Source of the DNA: Orobanche coerulescens
Taxonomy: Eukaryota > Streptophyta > Magnoliopsida > Lamiales > Orobanchaceae
Length of the DNA stretch: 64,000 nt
Reading direction: 5' to 3'
Assembly (NCBI GenBank): GCA_033398695.1
Contig: CM065810.1
Location: 138,661,215-138,725,214 of the forward strand
This document shows positions 1-11,290 of this stretch, one piece after another. The notes beneath the pieces are model-generated. The model saw nothing but the letters and a program-made list of their open reading frames with translations. It had not been told where the DNA came from and ran no database searches. Made by a program: the position numbers and the translations under genes. How positions within the stretch are numbered: the stretch's first letter is position 1; the number at the start of each line of letters is the position of its first letter.

Positions 1-167
1 ACACATTATATCCTCAAATATAATTGTCGACCAAATACGACAATTATACCAATATTGACATCTCAGTCCTTCATTTATTTTATACATACTGTACAGATTC
101 CACGATGTATAACATAACTTGGATAAAATAATATTAAACAACAGTAGAAGAAATTATGGATATTACA
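1..167 (-). mobile_element. Terminal piece of a family-E large LTR
   Basis: The sequence is a diverged copy of 52253-52434, the 5' end (minus strand) of the element-E LTR. Both end in GGATATTACA on the plus strand, that is TGTAATATCC reading minus. Athila pol sequence starts directly after position 167, so this is the outer edge of an element that inserted into the Athila element and continues left of the window. The target duplication would begin GATTA at 168-172, but its partner is outside the window. Confidence 0.75.
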
Positions 168-1354
168 GATTAACTTATCTTCTCGTTCTTCATCTAATCA
201 GATGCTATGATGACAGGCAGGGTTTCTGATGGTCCTAAAAATGCATATTTTAGAGATTCAGGTAATGGATTGAGCTCTATCTTTGAATTTTCTATAGGTA
301 CTTTTTTATTCATTTGACTCTCAAGTGGTTCAGTTTTAGCTTTCCATTTATCATTATCCAATAATGGTGTAGACTTTAGTAAAGAATTTACTTCATTAAG
401 TGAACTGTCGATGTCAAAATCTGAGCCAAAATATGCAAGAAAGCTTTCAAAAAGATCATCATCGTCTATTTTTGGAAAGAAATAAGGGCTCACTCTCTAT
501 CATATTTAGTTCAACAATCATATTTCCAAAAGAAAATTTTATAATACCATTTCTACAGTTATTTAAGGCATTTGAAGTAGCCAAAAATGGCCTTCCTAAA
601 ATGACAAGGATTTGATCTTCGGTATTCTCAACATGTTCAGTGTCTAGGACTATAAAATCAACAGGAAAGTAGAATTTATCTACTTGAATCAGAACATCCT
701 CTACGATTCCTCGAAGTATTTTTATAGATCTATCAGCTAGTTGGAGTATCACGGATGTTGATTTTAGCTCTCCTAATCCAAGTTGTTTATAAACAGAATA
801 TGGTAATAAATTCACATTGGCTCCTAAATCAAGCAAGGCTCATTTAATGATGTGATCTCTAATGACACAAGATATTGTAGGACAACCAGGATCTTTATAC
901 TTAACAGGAGTTTTATTTTGGATTATTGAGCTAACATGTTCAGCTAAAAATGCCTTTCTTGGAATATTTGTTCTTCTTTTTACAGTGCAAAGATCTTTCA
1001 AGAACTTAGAATAAGCAGGCACTTGCTTAATAGCATCAAGGAATGGAATATTTATTCGAACTGGTTTAAATATTTCCACTATATTTTTGTATTGTGCACT
1101 TTTATATTTTGGAATAAGTCTTTCAGGAAATGGAGCTTTTGGAACATAAGGCTTTTGTTTTTCCTTAGAATCTTTTGATTTTGAAACTTGTGGTTTATTT
1201 GATTTTTCTTCCGGATCATAGTCAGGATTTTGTATTTCTTTTCCGCTTCTAAGGATAGTTTTGGACTGAACTTCTGCGTTATAAGAGTTTACTTCATATT
1301 GTCCATTAGGATTAGGGATGGATTGACACGGAAATTTTCCCTTTTCTCTTTCAG
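168..1354 (-). pseudogene. pol: Athila-type pol start: protease and pre-RT segment, broken
   Basis: This is the polyprotein of an Athila-lineage Ty3/gypsy retrotransposon, read on the minus strand. Protease-like sequence lies at 459-836: DLGAN in place of the usual D-L-G-A-S, then LGLGELKST, ILQLADRS, GIVEDVLIQVDKFYFP and ILGRPFLAT. A lead-in block typical of the family (INIPFLDAIKQVPAYSKFLK) is at 840-1079. The conserved block just before RT (LKYAFLGPSETLPVII) is at 194-260. A premature TGA interrupts the frame near 839-841. A one-base loss near 195 shifts the frame, and family-like residues resume up to position 168. RT, RNase H and integrase are absent because an E-family LTR begins at 167. 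Confidence 0.85.
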
Positions 1355-2701
1355 CTAAAGTTCAAGTTGACCAATTTGTGTTTCAAGCTTAGAAATAACC
1401 TGTGAGTTTGATTGTACAGCTTGTTGAGTTGATTGGAATATTTGTTGAGTAGATTGCATGAATTGTTGCAACGTATCTTCCAAAGATGGTTTCTTTGGCA
1501 CTGTAGAAGGATACTGATAAGTATTTGGAGGATATTGATTAGGACGGATATTTTGTTGATTTGACATGTTCATTTAATGTCCTCCTTGATTCATTGGAGA
1601 CATGTTATACTTCCAGTAAAAATTTGGATGATTCCTCTAATTTGAATTATAAGTGGGAGCAAATGGACTATCCGAAGATTTTCCATATGAGTGTAACACA
1701 TTGACTTTTTCATTAAAAATTTCTTGATTTTGTGGACCAGAGGGACAAGATTGAGATGAATGAAACGATTTCGCACATGAAATGCAAAATTCATTTTTTT
1801 TTAGTTTGACGAGGTGATGGAATTCTTCAAGACTAATGCATCCACTTTTCGTACTAAATCATCTATAGTATATTTTATTTCAACATCTTGTTTAACCTCG
1901 TAAATTCCACCTTTTTGGGTCTGCATTGATTTGGCTCTAAAGTCGAGTGAATTCCATTGTTGTGAATTATATGACATATTTTCTAGTGCATTCCAAGCTT
2001 CATCTCCAATAAGGTGAAGAAATTTTCCACCATGCATTGATTGGATTAATTGGCGATTGTTTGGAGTTAAATCGTCATAAAAATATTTTACCAAAAGCCT
2101 CGTATGCGGAGATTTGCCGAGCGCAGACAATCAAATGGCTCAGACCATATTTCAAAACCATGATGGGGACACTTAAGGATTAAATCATCAAGTCTTTCCC
2201 AACATTCATAAAATTCTTCATTTTCTTTTTGGAAAAATTCTGATATTTCTCTTCTAAGACTATCAGTTTTGGACATTGGAAAAAATTTTGCGAGAAATTT
2301 ATTCACTAGTTTATCTCAACTAGTAATTGTTCTTGCTTGAAGAGAATTTAACCAGAATTTTGCTTTATCTTTGAGAGAAAATGGAAATAGTCTAAGTTTG
2401 ACAAATTCATCAGAGAAATTTTGGAATCGGAAAGTAGAACAAATATCGAGAAATTCCTTGATATGCACATACGGATCTTCTCTTCCAAACCGTGAAAAGA
2501 TGGAAGAAGTTGAATTATTGATGGTTTAAGTTCGAAAAGAGTTGCATTAGTCGTAAGCAACACTATGCAAGAAGGAGAATTAGTAGTTACTGGAGAAAAA
2601 TATTCTATTGAAGTTTTCTCTTTTGCAACTTGATTATTCCGATTTTCAATTTCGTCCATTATCGGTTTTATTTGTTGAACTTCAATTTTAGTTAAGGACA
2701 A
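1355..2701 (-). pseudogene. gag: Athila-type gag, frameshifted
   Basis: Gag of the same Athila element, split over several frames. From the N-terminal side: a segment with ELKPSIIQLLPSFHGL (2348-2701), a block with NKFLAKFFPMSKTDSLRREI and ECWERLDDLILKCPHHG (2088-2306), then DEAWNALENMSYNSQQW (1801-2130), and a glutamine-rich C-terminal part with SKLETQIGQLEL (1355-1573). The order and motifs match Athila capsid proteins, which assemble the cytoplasmic particle. At least three frame changes separate these blocks, and the one near 2500 interrupts the capsid region. I see no clear zinc knuckle. Nothing translatable as a whole remains. Confidence 0.85.
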
Positions 2702-4565
2702 TCTTCTTCTCGTTAATCGACCTTTATTATTTCGTTGTCAAGCTTGCATTCGCCAATATTCCAATTTTTTTAACTTTGCATACAAACCAAATTATGATAG
2801 TCGATCGAACTTCCAGATCGTTGGAGGCGTCACAAACGGTCGCACTTAAAATCCAACTTTCTTCGGCATGTACAACAGAGGCCTTTTTGCCAAAATTCAG
2901 TCGGTTTTCAAAATCAGTTTGTACAAGATTGATATTTAGCTTTTCTCTATTCAGATAGAACAAAGTAGTGAGTGAAAAATATCAATCCATTGTGAAATCT
3001 TTTAAACGGTTTTTTTATTAATAATAATAATGATAATTATTATAATTATTACTAATATTGTAGGATGTAACAGATTGCAAATGAATAAATTTACTAATTG
3101 ATCTACGGAAGCAATATCTATTTGATAAACTAAATTGTACGACGAGACATATTGCAATTAAACTAAATGTCTAAGAATATTGTAAATAGAAAATAACAAC
3201 TCAAAACACAATCTAAATTTACCACTATAAGATTCTATTTAAACTTAAGGCAAGATATAAATAATTTTAAAATTATAAAAAAAAATTTGATTTTTTTTTC
3301 GTTTTTTATATTATATATATTTTTTAAGTTTTTTTATATTTATTATAATTTTATAATATTTTTAGACTAATAATATTGAGCTAAAATATATATATATATT
3401 CACGTGAAAAAAAAATTCAGATTTTTTTTAAAAAGAATAAAAATTACAAACCTTTATCTTATTTATGCAAACAATAAAAATAGTTTTTTTATTACCAATT
3501 TTCGTTTATGTTTTTTTATAAATTTTCAGGTTTTTATTTTTTTAGTATTTTCCATTTTTATTAAAATATTGTAATTTTATTTTAAAAAAATAAGTTTATA
3601 TTTTTATTAAAAAGAAAAAATCAAAGTTCAGAAACAAAGATAAGAATTTTTTTATTATATATTCCAGATTATTTAAACTATTACTTCATAATTTGTTTTT
3701 TTTTTAGATTTTTAGATTTTTTTATATGAAAAGTAATTTTTTTAGGAAAATAAAACTAGCAGGTTTTTCTTTTTAAAAATAAAATAAATAATTCAGATTT
3801 TTATTTATTATGAAAAATAATATTACAATTTTAGTTTTAAATAAATAACAGTTTATAAATAGTGAGAATCAATTTTTTAATACCAAATCATAAAATTGAT
3901 AAGTTATATATCCTCATTCATAAGAGTGTAAGTTATTGATACCATTTTGCTTAAAAAGACTAAAATGTCCTCCAAAAAGGTGTTGATGTTGACTTTCCTT
4001 TTTTTACCTTTTAGTGATAGATTTAAGGGTATTAATGTCTTTTGGTATCAAAAACTTATACTCTTATGAATGAGGATATATAACTTGTTACTTTTATGGT
4101 TTGGTATTATAAAAGATAGAACTCAATAGTGAGTATATTGCAGATTTTTTTAATTTTTTTTCGAATTTAAATTAAAAATTTCGATTTTTCTAATTAATAT
4201 TCCAGAATTACAAAAGATTACCTTAACGTCTGATTTTTTTATTTTCCAGATTTTTTAGATTTTTATATATTTTTGGACTTTTTTTATTTTTTTTATTATT
4301 TTATTATTATTTTTACGAAAATGAAAATTAGTTTTTTTTTATTATTATTACTTATATTTTTATATTTACTATTATAAGTTTTTATTATTTTTCAGAATTT
4401 TTTTATGAACATTAAAAGAAAATAAATTCTACTATTATTTATACTAACACTCTAAAATAAATATTAAAATGATAGATAATAATAAAGAAAAACAGTAAAA
4501 TAAATAACTAGTAGAAGAATTTAACTAACTTGGTGACGACAGTCTTTCTGTACTTCGTTTGCGCC
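2702..4565 (-). other. Athila 5' leader, AT-rich, no gene seen
   Basis: This is the untranslated stretch between the primer-binding site at 4566-4583 and gag. It is extremely AT-rich with long T runs. Small open frames at 2727-2963 have no recognisable domain and are probably chance. The only structured item is the MITE at 3867-4124. Confidence 0.6.
3867..4124. mobile_element. Mutator-like MITE with 9-bp target duplication
   Basis: Two long inverted arms face each other. The left arm (about 3880-3950) contains AAGTTATATATCCTCATTC, and its reverse complement is at about 4040-4107. AATAGTGAG occurs directly repeated at 3858-3866 and 4125-4133. A 9-bp duplication and arms of about 70 bp fit a non-autonomous MULE. 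There is no coding capacity in 258 bp. It lies inside the Athila leader, so it is younger than that element. Confidence 0.75.
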
Positions 4566-4583
4566 TCCCCGGCAACGGCGCCA
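4566..4583 (-). promoter_or_regulatory. Athila primer-binding site (tRNA-Asp)
   Basis: On the minus strand the site begins TGGCGCCGTTGCC. Over 18 bases it is the complement of the 3' end of plant tRNA-Asp(GUC), including CCA. This is the usual primer of Athila elements. It lies 6 bases from the LTR edge at 4590. Confidence 0.9.
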
Positions 4584-4589
4584 AAAACT

Positions 4590-5820
4590 TGTTGTTGATT
4601 CTTTAGTCAAATACTCGCAAAGCACGTTTGTTCGATGTAGAAATGCGGTGCAAGGTCGACAGGGAGGACTATGATGATGAAGTAAAAATATTTCTGTCGA
4701 ATTAAACTAAATTATATTAAATTCTAACATAGTCCCAATAATTTGATTTATGAATGGTTATAATAATTGCAACAAATATTAGTAACTTTTAAGTAGATTT
4801 TAAATTGATTTTAGATAATTTACTAGGATTTAGAATCCACCAATGTCTATTTATAATTTATTTATATTTTAATTCCAAGAAATTCAGGAAATAGATTCTG
4901 AAATCAATCTCACTATTTCCCTATAGATTTAACAATAAGTACAAAACTATAATTCGAATATAGATTTTTCTTCGCTTGAAAATTTGTAATTTCTAAGCAT
5001 TATATGTATCCAATTTAATGGAAAGCAAATAATCAAAAAAAATTAACTAATATCAATAATCACAAAGCAATGGGGAATTTATAACTATAAAAAATATGTG
5101 ATATAATTGATGAAATAATATTCCCCTATTGAAGTGAAAGTCATAAGCGTTAAAAATATTTAGTTGGAATTATTATATAAATATTAATAATAATAATAAT
5201 ATAGACATGGTTTCATCATAACCTCAGTAAAATAAAATTACTCACTCATAATAACAACACAAATAAATAAATATTTCATAATATTATTACTCAAATATAA
5301 TTTTATTACACAATATTTTTATTTCTCTCTCTTACAATAACATCTCTCTATTTGTTTTTCCTCCCAGCACACTACACCTTCCTCCCCTATTTATAATACT
5401 TCAAAATTAATAAAATAATAATTTTTAAATCCCACTACTCAATCATGCACAACTGCCAAGGGGATGCTGATGTCAGTGGAGAGTTGAATTTCCGGTCCAA
5501 TCGGGTGATGACATGTGGCGTAATATGGCCCGTCTATTTAATTGTCCTTCGAACGGTCATAACTTCTTCATACGAACTCGGATTTGGATGATTTTTTTTT
5601 AAAAACGATCGTCTCGACGAGGCGAATAAAATGAGACCAGTCGTGAAAATATTTGAATTTTGGAAAAATATCGTCCTTGAATCAATTGATATGTCTTGTA
5701 CCGGTTGGTTAACCTGCAGATATAATTTAATACTAATTAATTATCCAAAAATTATAGAAAATTCTAAAAAAATTAAATAATATAAATATATGGTATAAAT
5801 GATAAATTATCACACAAAAC
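4590..5820 (-). mobile_element. Athila 5' LTR (outer edge approximate)
   Basis: The inner end is set by the primer site: the LTR starts TGTTGTTG on the plus strand at 4590 and ends CA on the minus strand. A promoter-like TATAAATA (minus) is at 5388-5395, followed by a C/T-rich leader. The outer edge is not fixed, because the second LTR and the other target duplication lie outside the window. The change of character around 5815-5825 (CACACAAAACACA) is my best estimate. Confidence 0.65.
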
Positions 5821-5823
5821 ACA

Positions 5824-6376
5824 CAATTACATACATAAAATACTAATAAAAATATTACTAAAAATCCACCAAACACAATTCTCAAGGAAGACTCCCGAAA
5901 CCCCCCTTTTTACGATTCATAAATCTTCAAAGTATTCAAATAGACTTTGAAAATCATCCAAACCCTCTCCACTTCAAGTAATGCACAAAACATCTGTATA
6001 ATCGTAAGGGAAATGTGGGTATGGGGTAGATACATCATAATCTCAAGTATTTCAAGCTTCAAAATGGATTAGCCAGACGAATCTAAGAAAATCCCCAAAA
6101 ATTCCCCAAACTAGGGTTTTAAGGAGTTTACCTTGATTCGGAGAGAAGAGACGGATTAGATGTTGTATAATCCGTATTATTCGACCAAAGATGATGATGG
6201 ATGATGAAAGCTTGTCCAAAATCGCCTCAAGATCGCCTCTCTCGCGTGACCTCGTCGGAAATGTGAGAAAATAGATGGAAATGATGAAGAACACGGGTGC
6301 CCAGCCTTATATACTGGGTTTAATTAGTGTGCGCTAATTTATAAGGATAGCGCGTGCTAACGGGGTGACTCGGCAG
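5824..6376 (-). mobile_element. LTR B, inner part (R/U5 side), interrupted by element A
   Basis: This is the downstream half of a minus-strand LTR whose upstream half is 14476-14987. It holds a TATATAAG-type box (minus) at 6306-6313 and two copies of the TAGCGYRCGCTA-type palindrome (6326-6337, 6348-6359). Transcribed leader sequence follows. An 80-codon open frame at 6052-6294 has no family match. The 5-bp GGCAG at 6372-6376 is repeated at 14471-14475 and proves the interruption. The left edge is uncertain, probably cut by the Athila insertion. Confidence 0.7.
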
Positions 6377-6526
6377 TGTAAAATCCGAGATTTCTGCTAT
6401 GTATTTTGAACTTGTGATATTGTAATTATTGCATTTTGATCTGAGTATTATTCTCCGTATTTCATAATCCGGTATTGTTGAGCGCATGATTTCATGAATG
6501 TGATTTAAATTGTGATTCTATGCATG

Positions 6527-6834
6527 TAGCGCACGCTATCGACTAAGTGTAGCGTACGCTAACTTGGATCCATAGCGCACGCTGTGAAGGAACCTTAGCG
6601 CACGCTATACGTGGTCAATATGATTGAGACGTGTTGGTAGGTGAGATCAGGCCGGGGATCTTGGTCGGATTGTGTCGGGATGAACCTGGACGTCTTTCGG
6701 GAAAAAGCCAAGTCAACGCATTAGCGCACGCTACTCATATGAGGATAGCGCACGCTAAAGGCTGAGTTCAGTGAAATCAGTAATGTTTCAAATAGCCGTT
6801 AGCGCACGCTATGAATATGGACTAGCGCGCGCTA
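6527..6834. repeat. Palindrome cluster in LTR A (TAGCGYRCGCTA x8)
   Basis: Eight near-identical 12-bp palindromes are irregularly spaced. Six read TAGCGCACGCTA or differ from it at one base, one has a central TA and the last a central GC (TAGCGCGCGCTA, 6823-6834). All sit within 330 bp upstream of the TATA box. The same cluster is at 13027-13334 in the 3' LTR, where one copy has changed CACG to CATG. Confidence 0.9.
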
Positions 6835-6846
6835 ATAACCATTTCC

Positions 6847-6856
6847 TATATATAGG
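6847..6856 (+). promoter_or_regulatory. TATA box of element A LTR
   Basis: TATATATAGG lies just after the palindrome cluster and about 1.1 kb before the LTR end. In the 3' LTR the same site is TATATATATG from 13347. Transcription would begin some 30 bases downstream, near 6885. Confidence 0.65.
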
Positions 6857-7324
6857 ACAGCATCCTTTTTCATATTTTCATACTTTTCACTCTCCCATCC
6901 GAATTCTTGAATTTAGAAAGTCACTCTCTTCATCCTAAACACTTCTTGCCGGCATCCTAGCTCGTGTTGAAGATTGTAGATCATTGGGGATTGGTGTTCA
7001 AGTCTTCGGCGTTGGATTGCTTCGAATTTCCTCCTTGTTCTTCACTACTTTGAGGTTCGAGCTTGCTACGTTGATCGAAGAAGGCGGCCTTCGAGTGTGT
7101 TGAAATCATTGAAGTGTTTCGTTCTTGTCATCTTCGAGGCAAGTATCGTAATGTGTTAATATTGGTATTTTTGAGCATGTGTGTGGTTTATTCATGCTGA
7201 TGAACATGAGATTTGTTTCATTGAATTGTCATGATATTCGTTATCTAGTGTTTGTATGTTCATGTTGATGGACATAGCGATTTGGCATATATGTATGCAT
7301 GAGTTGTGTTTGTGTTTGTTGTGC

Positions 7325-7492
7325 GATCTATGTTGAGGGCGCTGGATCGGATGTCCACCTCGTGTTGGTCCGACGGGATCATCTTGGGATCTAGGCTGAG
7401 GGCGCTGGATCATTGGACGGGTTATTTCTACCTCGTGTTGGTCCGACGGGATCATCTTGGGATCTATGCTGAGGGTGCTGGATCATTGGAAT
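7325..7492 (+). repeat. 73-bp tandem cassette in LTR A
   Basis: The unit starts CCTCGTGTTGGTCCGACGGG and continues to GAGGGCGCTGGATCATTGG. One full and one near-full copy start at 7358 and 7431 (period 73), with a partial copy before them. The 3' LTR copies are at 13858-13992. The same cassette, inverted, is in element E at 49884-50170 and 55824-56110. Confidence 0.85.
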
Positions 7493-7974
7493 ACCCTTGC
7501 TGTGTTAATGGAATCTTGTGGATTCTCATTATCGGATTCCGGTAGCGGAAATCCGTGTGGTGTATTTTGTTATGTATTGTTGATGCATATTTGATTTGTT
7601 TAAATTATACTTGTACTAGCATCGTTTTGCTAACCCTTCGGGGTGGACATTTGTTTTGATGTTCAGGTAGCTGAGGTGCAGGGAAACAGCCACAGTACCG
7701 ATGTGACGACGAAGGGGTTCAGTGATGTTTGTTGTTGTTGGTGATTCGTTTTTCTTGGTTTGATTTCAGTACTCGAGTACGCGTGTCTTATTAATATCAT
7801 TTCGATATGGTTGTATTAATTACTCGTTGAACCAGTTGGACCGGTTTTGTAAACTTGAATTTCCGTGGTATTGATGTCTTATATTTACATTTCTTTTATT
7901 TAGCCTTGTAAATCCTTACTTAAAGGGTTTACGGCGCTGTAATTATTCCGAATATCTCGGGGTGTTACATAATA

Positions 7975-8008
7975 TGGTATCGGAGCTAAGATTCATGGAT
8001 ATCTTGGC
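7975..8008 (+). promoter_or_regulatory. Primer-binding site and overlapping hairpin, element A
   Basis: TGGTATCGGAGC (7975-7986) is complementary to the 3' end of initiator tRNA-Met with one mismatch (G for A at the eighth base). Its last two bases start a stem: GCTAAGAT (7985-7992), loop TCATGGAT, ATCTTGGC (8001-8008). The 8-bp pairing includes one G-T wobble. Equivalent hairpins occur in C and E. Confidence 0.85.
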
Positions 8009-8102
8009 AGTCGGGTTTAAAGTTGGGTCTGTTTACGTTATTGATTTATGAGTCGTTCGTAACATCACTGTTCAGCCAAAAGTCGTCATGTGGACCGTGG
8101 TT

Positions 8103-8213
8103 GTAAGTCTCCTAATCTCTTGTATTACCGTTTTACTTAAATCTGTTTTGTGAGTATTGACGGGCTTTACTTTTGAAAACTTTGTATTGGATATTGAGAA
8201 GTTATGTTTTCAG
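8103..8213 (+). other. Possible leader intron in element A
   Basis: GTAAGT at 8103 and a TTTTCAG acceptor ending at 8213 bracket 111 bp just before the RG-rich gag start. Element C has a GT-AG stretch of 104 bp at the equivalent place (38540-38643). Splicing is inferred from these signals only. Confidence 0.4.
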
Positions 8214-8214
8214 T

Positions 8215-9395
8215 ATGTTGAGAGGAGGTCGTGGATGCGGACGTGGTCGTGGACGCGGACGTGGAAATATGAGACAGGAGGACTCCGCAACTACCCCAGA
8301 ATTATCGGCTAGTAGAACTGATTCCCATTCTGGTGGGCAGCAAGGATCGGCGAATGACGACGCAAATCCTAACATGCCGGGAGTGCTTCAACAGGTGGTG
8401 GCTCAGATAAACTAATTCGCTCAGGTAATTGACCGTATGCAGACAACGATGGGACAGCAGCACCACGAGGATAACCGGGGAGACAGATGGCTTGCTGAGG
8501 TAGTCAAATTGCATCCGCCAAAGTTTGACGGATCTGCTGAGGCACTTACTTGGGATCATTGGCTAAAGGAGTTAGAGAAAATATTCGCGGGTATTAATTG
8601 TCCCGAAGATCGGAAGGTTCCCATTGCCCAGTATTTTCTGACTGGGGAGGCCTTTGACTGGTGGGAAGCTATTCGACCCGAGGATCATAATGCGGATTGG
8701 ACGGAATTCAAACTAATGATGGAAGCACAGTATTGTCCTCGTCCAGTTAGAGAGGCAAAAATCCGAGAGTTTTTCTCACCACAGAGTTCGGAAGCAACTG
8801 TAACAGACATAATCAAAACTTTTAATCATCAGCTGACGTGTGTCCGACACTTGGTCAGAACGGAGGCAGAAAAGATTTTTCATTTCGATATGCGAATGAA
8901 GCTGGAGATTCAGCAGTACATGTCCGGATTCGAGTGTACTACGTTGCGACAGTATCAAGACAAAGCGCTGGCCTACGACATGAAAGAGGCGGCGGTGGAG
9001 AAATCAGTGGAGGCAAAGAAGCAGAAAGTGACCGGCAGCTTCTCAGAAAACAAGAGTGGTGGGCCCCGCAAGGGCCAGTCTTCCTTTTATTCGGCTAGGA
9101 AACCTCCACATCCTTCTAGAGGTGGAAAGAAGTTCCGGACAACATCAGCAGTTTCGGACGCATCAAAGAAATGCTACAATTGTTGTCGAGCAGGGCATAT
9201 TCGACGTGATTGCCCCGCATCTTCTGTGACTTGTTACGATTGTGGGCAAGAAGGGCACCGTGCAGCTTTCTGTGGAGTTGCTACTAGATCTTTTGGTACT
9301 CGCACACCGGCGCGATTCAAAGGAGATAAGTGTGAACCGAGCAGCAGTGGATTTCATGATAAAATATTAGGAAGAGAGAGACATCCAGTGCTGGG
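8215..9395 (+). pseudogene. gag: Element A gag (capsid and nucleocapsid), interrupted
   Basis: Chromovirus Gag, which forms the particle and packages the RNA. The ATG at 8215 is chosen because an RG-rich start (MLRGGRGCGRGRGRG) follows. A premature TAA at 8413-8415 cuts the frame after 66 codons. The same frame then reopens into the retrotransposon gag domain (PPKFDGSAEALTWDHWLKEL, QYFLTGEAFDWWEAI). Two CCHC knuckles follow, CYNCCRAGHIRRDC and CYDCGQEGHRAAFC (9172-9270). The frame is lost between about 9345 and 9395, before the protease. In element C gag and protease share one frame, so the shift here is a lesion and not a normal recoding site. Confidence 0.93.
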
Positions 9396-9838
9396 TCTGT
9401 TCCTCCACGCCTGTACGAGATGAGGAAATCTGACGATCAGAACACTGCTGTTGCATCAGGTACGATTCAGATCCTTTTGCAACCAGTTAGTGTCTTATTC
9501 GATTCCGTAGCTACACATTCTTTCATATCATTGAACTGTGTTAATCGTTTAAAAATCTCGTGCTTATTTGATTGTGAACCATATGTTGTGGGTTTATCGA
9601 GTGGAGAGAGAATTGTGGGAACCCTATAGGCTAGAGACTTTCCAGTGTCTATAGGAGGGAGAGATTGGCCATCGAATCTTATTGTAGTTGACATCTACGG
9701 TGACGATTTAATTCTCGGAGACGATTGGCTCAACCGTTATGGAGCTATTCTGAATTACCGAGAGAGAGTCATTTCTATCATTGCTGGTGACGTATCTGAA
9801 AACTTTTCCAAGGAAGGAGACCGGAAAGCTCGGGAAAA
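9396..9838 (+). pseudogene. pol: Element A aspartic protease, active site altered
   Basis: Retropepsin-type protease that would cut the polyprotein. The segment starts around YEMRKSDDQN and reaches VLFDSVATHSFIS. The catalytic triad D-S/T-G reads D-S-V here (GTA at 9507-9509), while element C keeps D-S-G. A TAG at 9627-9629 interrupts the frame. The flap-side motif LILGDDWLNRYGAILNY is present downstream. A second frameshift near 9825-9838 moves the reading frame before RT. With the glycine lost and the frame broken, this copy is surely inactive. Confidence 0.9.
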
Positions 9839-11290
9839 TTGATCAAAGCAATGAAAGCCGTGAAATTACTGAAGCAGGGATGTCATGGACTTTGGTGCTA
9901 TGCCATGAGGAAAGAGGAAGGAGTAGAGCTCTCGTCTATTTCAGTTGTGAATGAGTTCTCAGATGTATTTCCTGACGAACTACCTGGGTTACCTCTGTAG
10001 AGAGAAGTGGAGTTCACTATCGAATTAGAGCCTGGAGCAGCTCCTATTTCCAGAGCACCATACCGCATGGCGCCAACCGAGATGTATGAACTCAAGAAGC
10101 AACTGGAAGAATTGTTACAGAAGGGTTATATTCAACCTAGCGTTTCTCCTTGGGGAGCGCCCGTTCTCTTTGTCCGGAAGAAAGACGGATCCCTCCGACT
10201 GTGTATTGATTACAGGGAGCTCAACAAGATGACGATCAAGAACAAGTATCCTATACCTCAGATCGATGACTTGTTTGATCAACTGCAAGGAGCAAGGGTA
10301 TTCTCGAAGATTGACTTGCGATCAGGATACCATCAGTTGAGAATTAAGGAATCGGATTTACCGAAATCTACTTTCAGATCCCGGTACGGGCATTATGAAT
10401 TTGTAGTGATGCCATTTGGACTTACCAATGCTCCTGCGGTATTTATGCAATTGATGAATCGGGTATTCTTAGAATACTTGGATAAATTCGTGATCGTCTT
10501 CATCGATGACATCTTGATCTATTCGAAAGACACGGAGGAGCATGCCGAGCATTTGCGTGTAGTTTTGAGCACCTTGAGGAAGGAACAGCTGTATGCAAAG
10601 CTTTCCAAATGCGAGTTCTGGTTTAGGGAAGTAACTTTCCTTGGGCATGTCATATCAGCTGACGGAGTTCAGGTGGACCCGAAGAAATTTGAAGCAATCT
10701 TGGAATGGGAAGCTCCTAATAATGTGAAATAAGTCCGGAGTTTCCTAGGACTTGCTGGATATTACCGTTGTTTTGTAGAGGGATTTTCTAAAATTGCTCG
10801 TCCGCTCACTCAGCTGTTACAGAAAACTCAAAAGTTCACGTGGGATGAGAAATGCCAGGCTGGTTTTGATGAACTTAAGAGGAGACTGACGACAGCACCT
10901 ATATTAGCGTTACCAGATGGGACTGATGGATTCATGGTGTACAGCGACGTTTCAAATCAGGGTTTGGGATGTGTGTTGATGCAAAAATATAAGGTGATTG
11001 CCTATGCTTCTCGGCAGTTGAAACCGTATGAGGTTAATTACCCGACTCATGATCTGGAGCTAGCAGCTGTAGTCTTTGCATTGAAAATTTGGAGACATTA
11101 TTTGTACGGCACTCATTGTCAGATCTTTAGAAATCATAAGAGCCTCAAGTACATTTTCAGTCAGAAAGAATTAAACATGAGGCAGAGAAGGTGGCTGGAA
11201 TTGATCAAAGATTACGACTTGGAGATTCTCTATCATCCGGGTAAAGCAAATGTAGTAGCCGATGCATTGAGCCGTAAACCTGTTTCTCTT
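9839..11290 (+). pseudogene. pol: Element A reverse transcriptase and RNase H, interrupted
   Basis: RT copies the RNA to DNA and RNase H removes the template. The frame is position 2 throughout. A TAG lies at 9998-10000, then the RT palm reads [40 protein letters not shown] and the catalytic [13 protein letters not shown] at 10730-10732 follows. RNase H begins [11 protein letters not shown] with [19 protein letters not shown] catalytic aspartate is replaced by asparagine (FRNHKSL, AAT near 11132; FTDHKSL in element C). [15 protein letters not shown] marks the RNase H end. Confidence 0.93.

Larger units (their letters stand above)
6377..7969 (+). repeat. Element A 5' LTR
   Basis: It starts TGTAAAATCC and ends GGGTGTTACA. 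The U3 carries eight TAGCGYRCGCTA palindromes (6527-6834), followed immediately by a TATATATAGG promoter box at 6847-6856. The transcribed part carries a tandem cassette at 7325-7492. An ACGGCGCTGTAATTATTCCG block near the 3' end is shared in form with the LTR ends of C and E. Confidence 0.95.

Noticed and set aside
6527..6834. Regularly recurring short palindromes reminiscent of a CRISPR array
   Set aside because: Spacing is irregular, the repeats are 12 bp, the setting is a plant LTR, and the cluster recurs at the same place in both LTRs.
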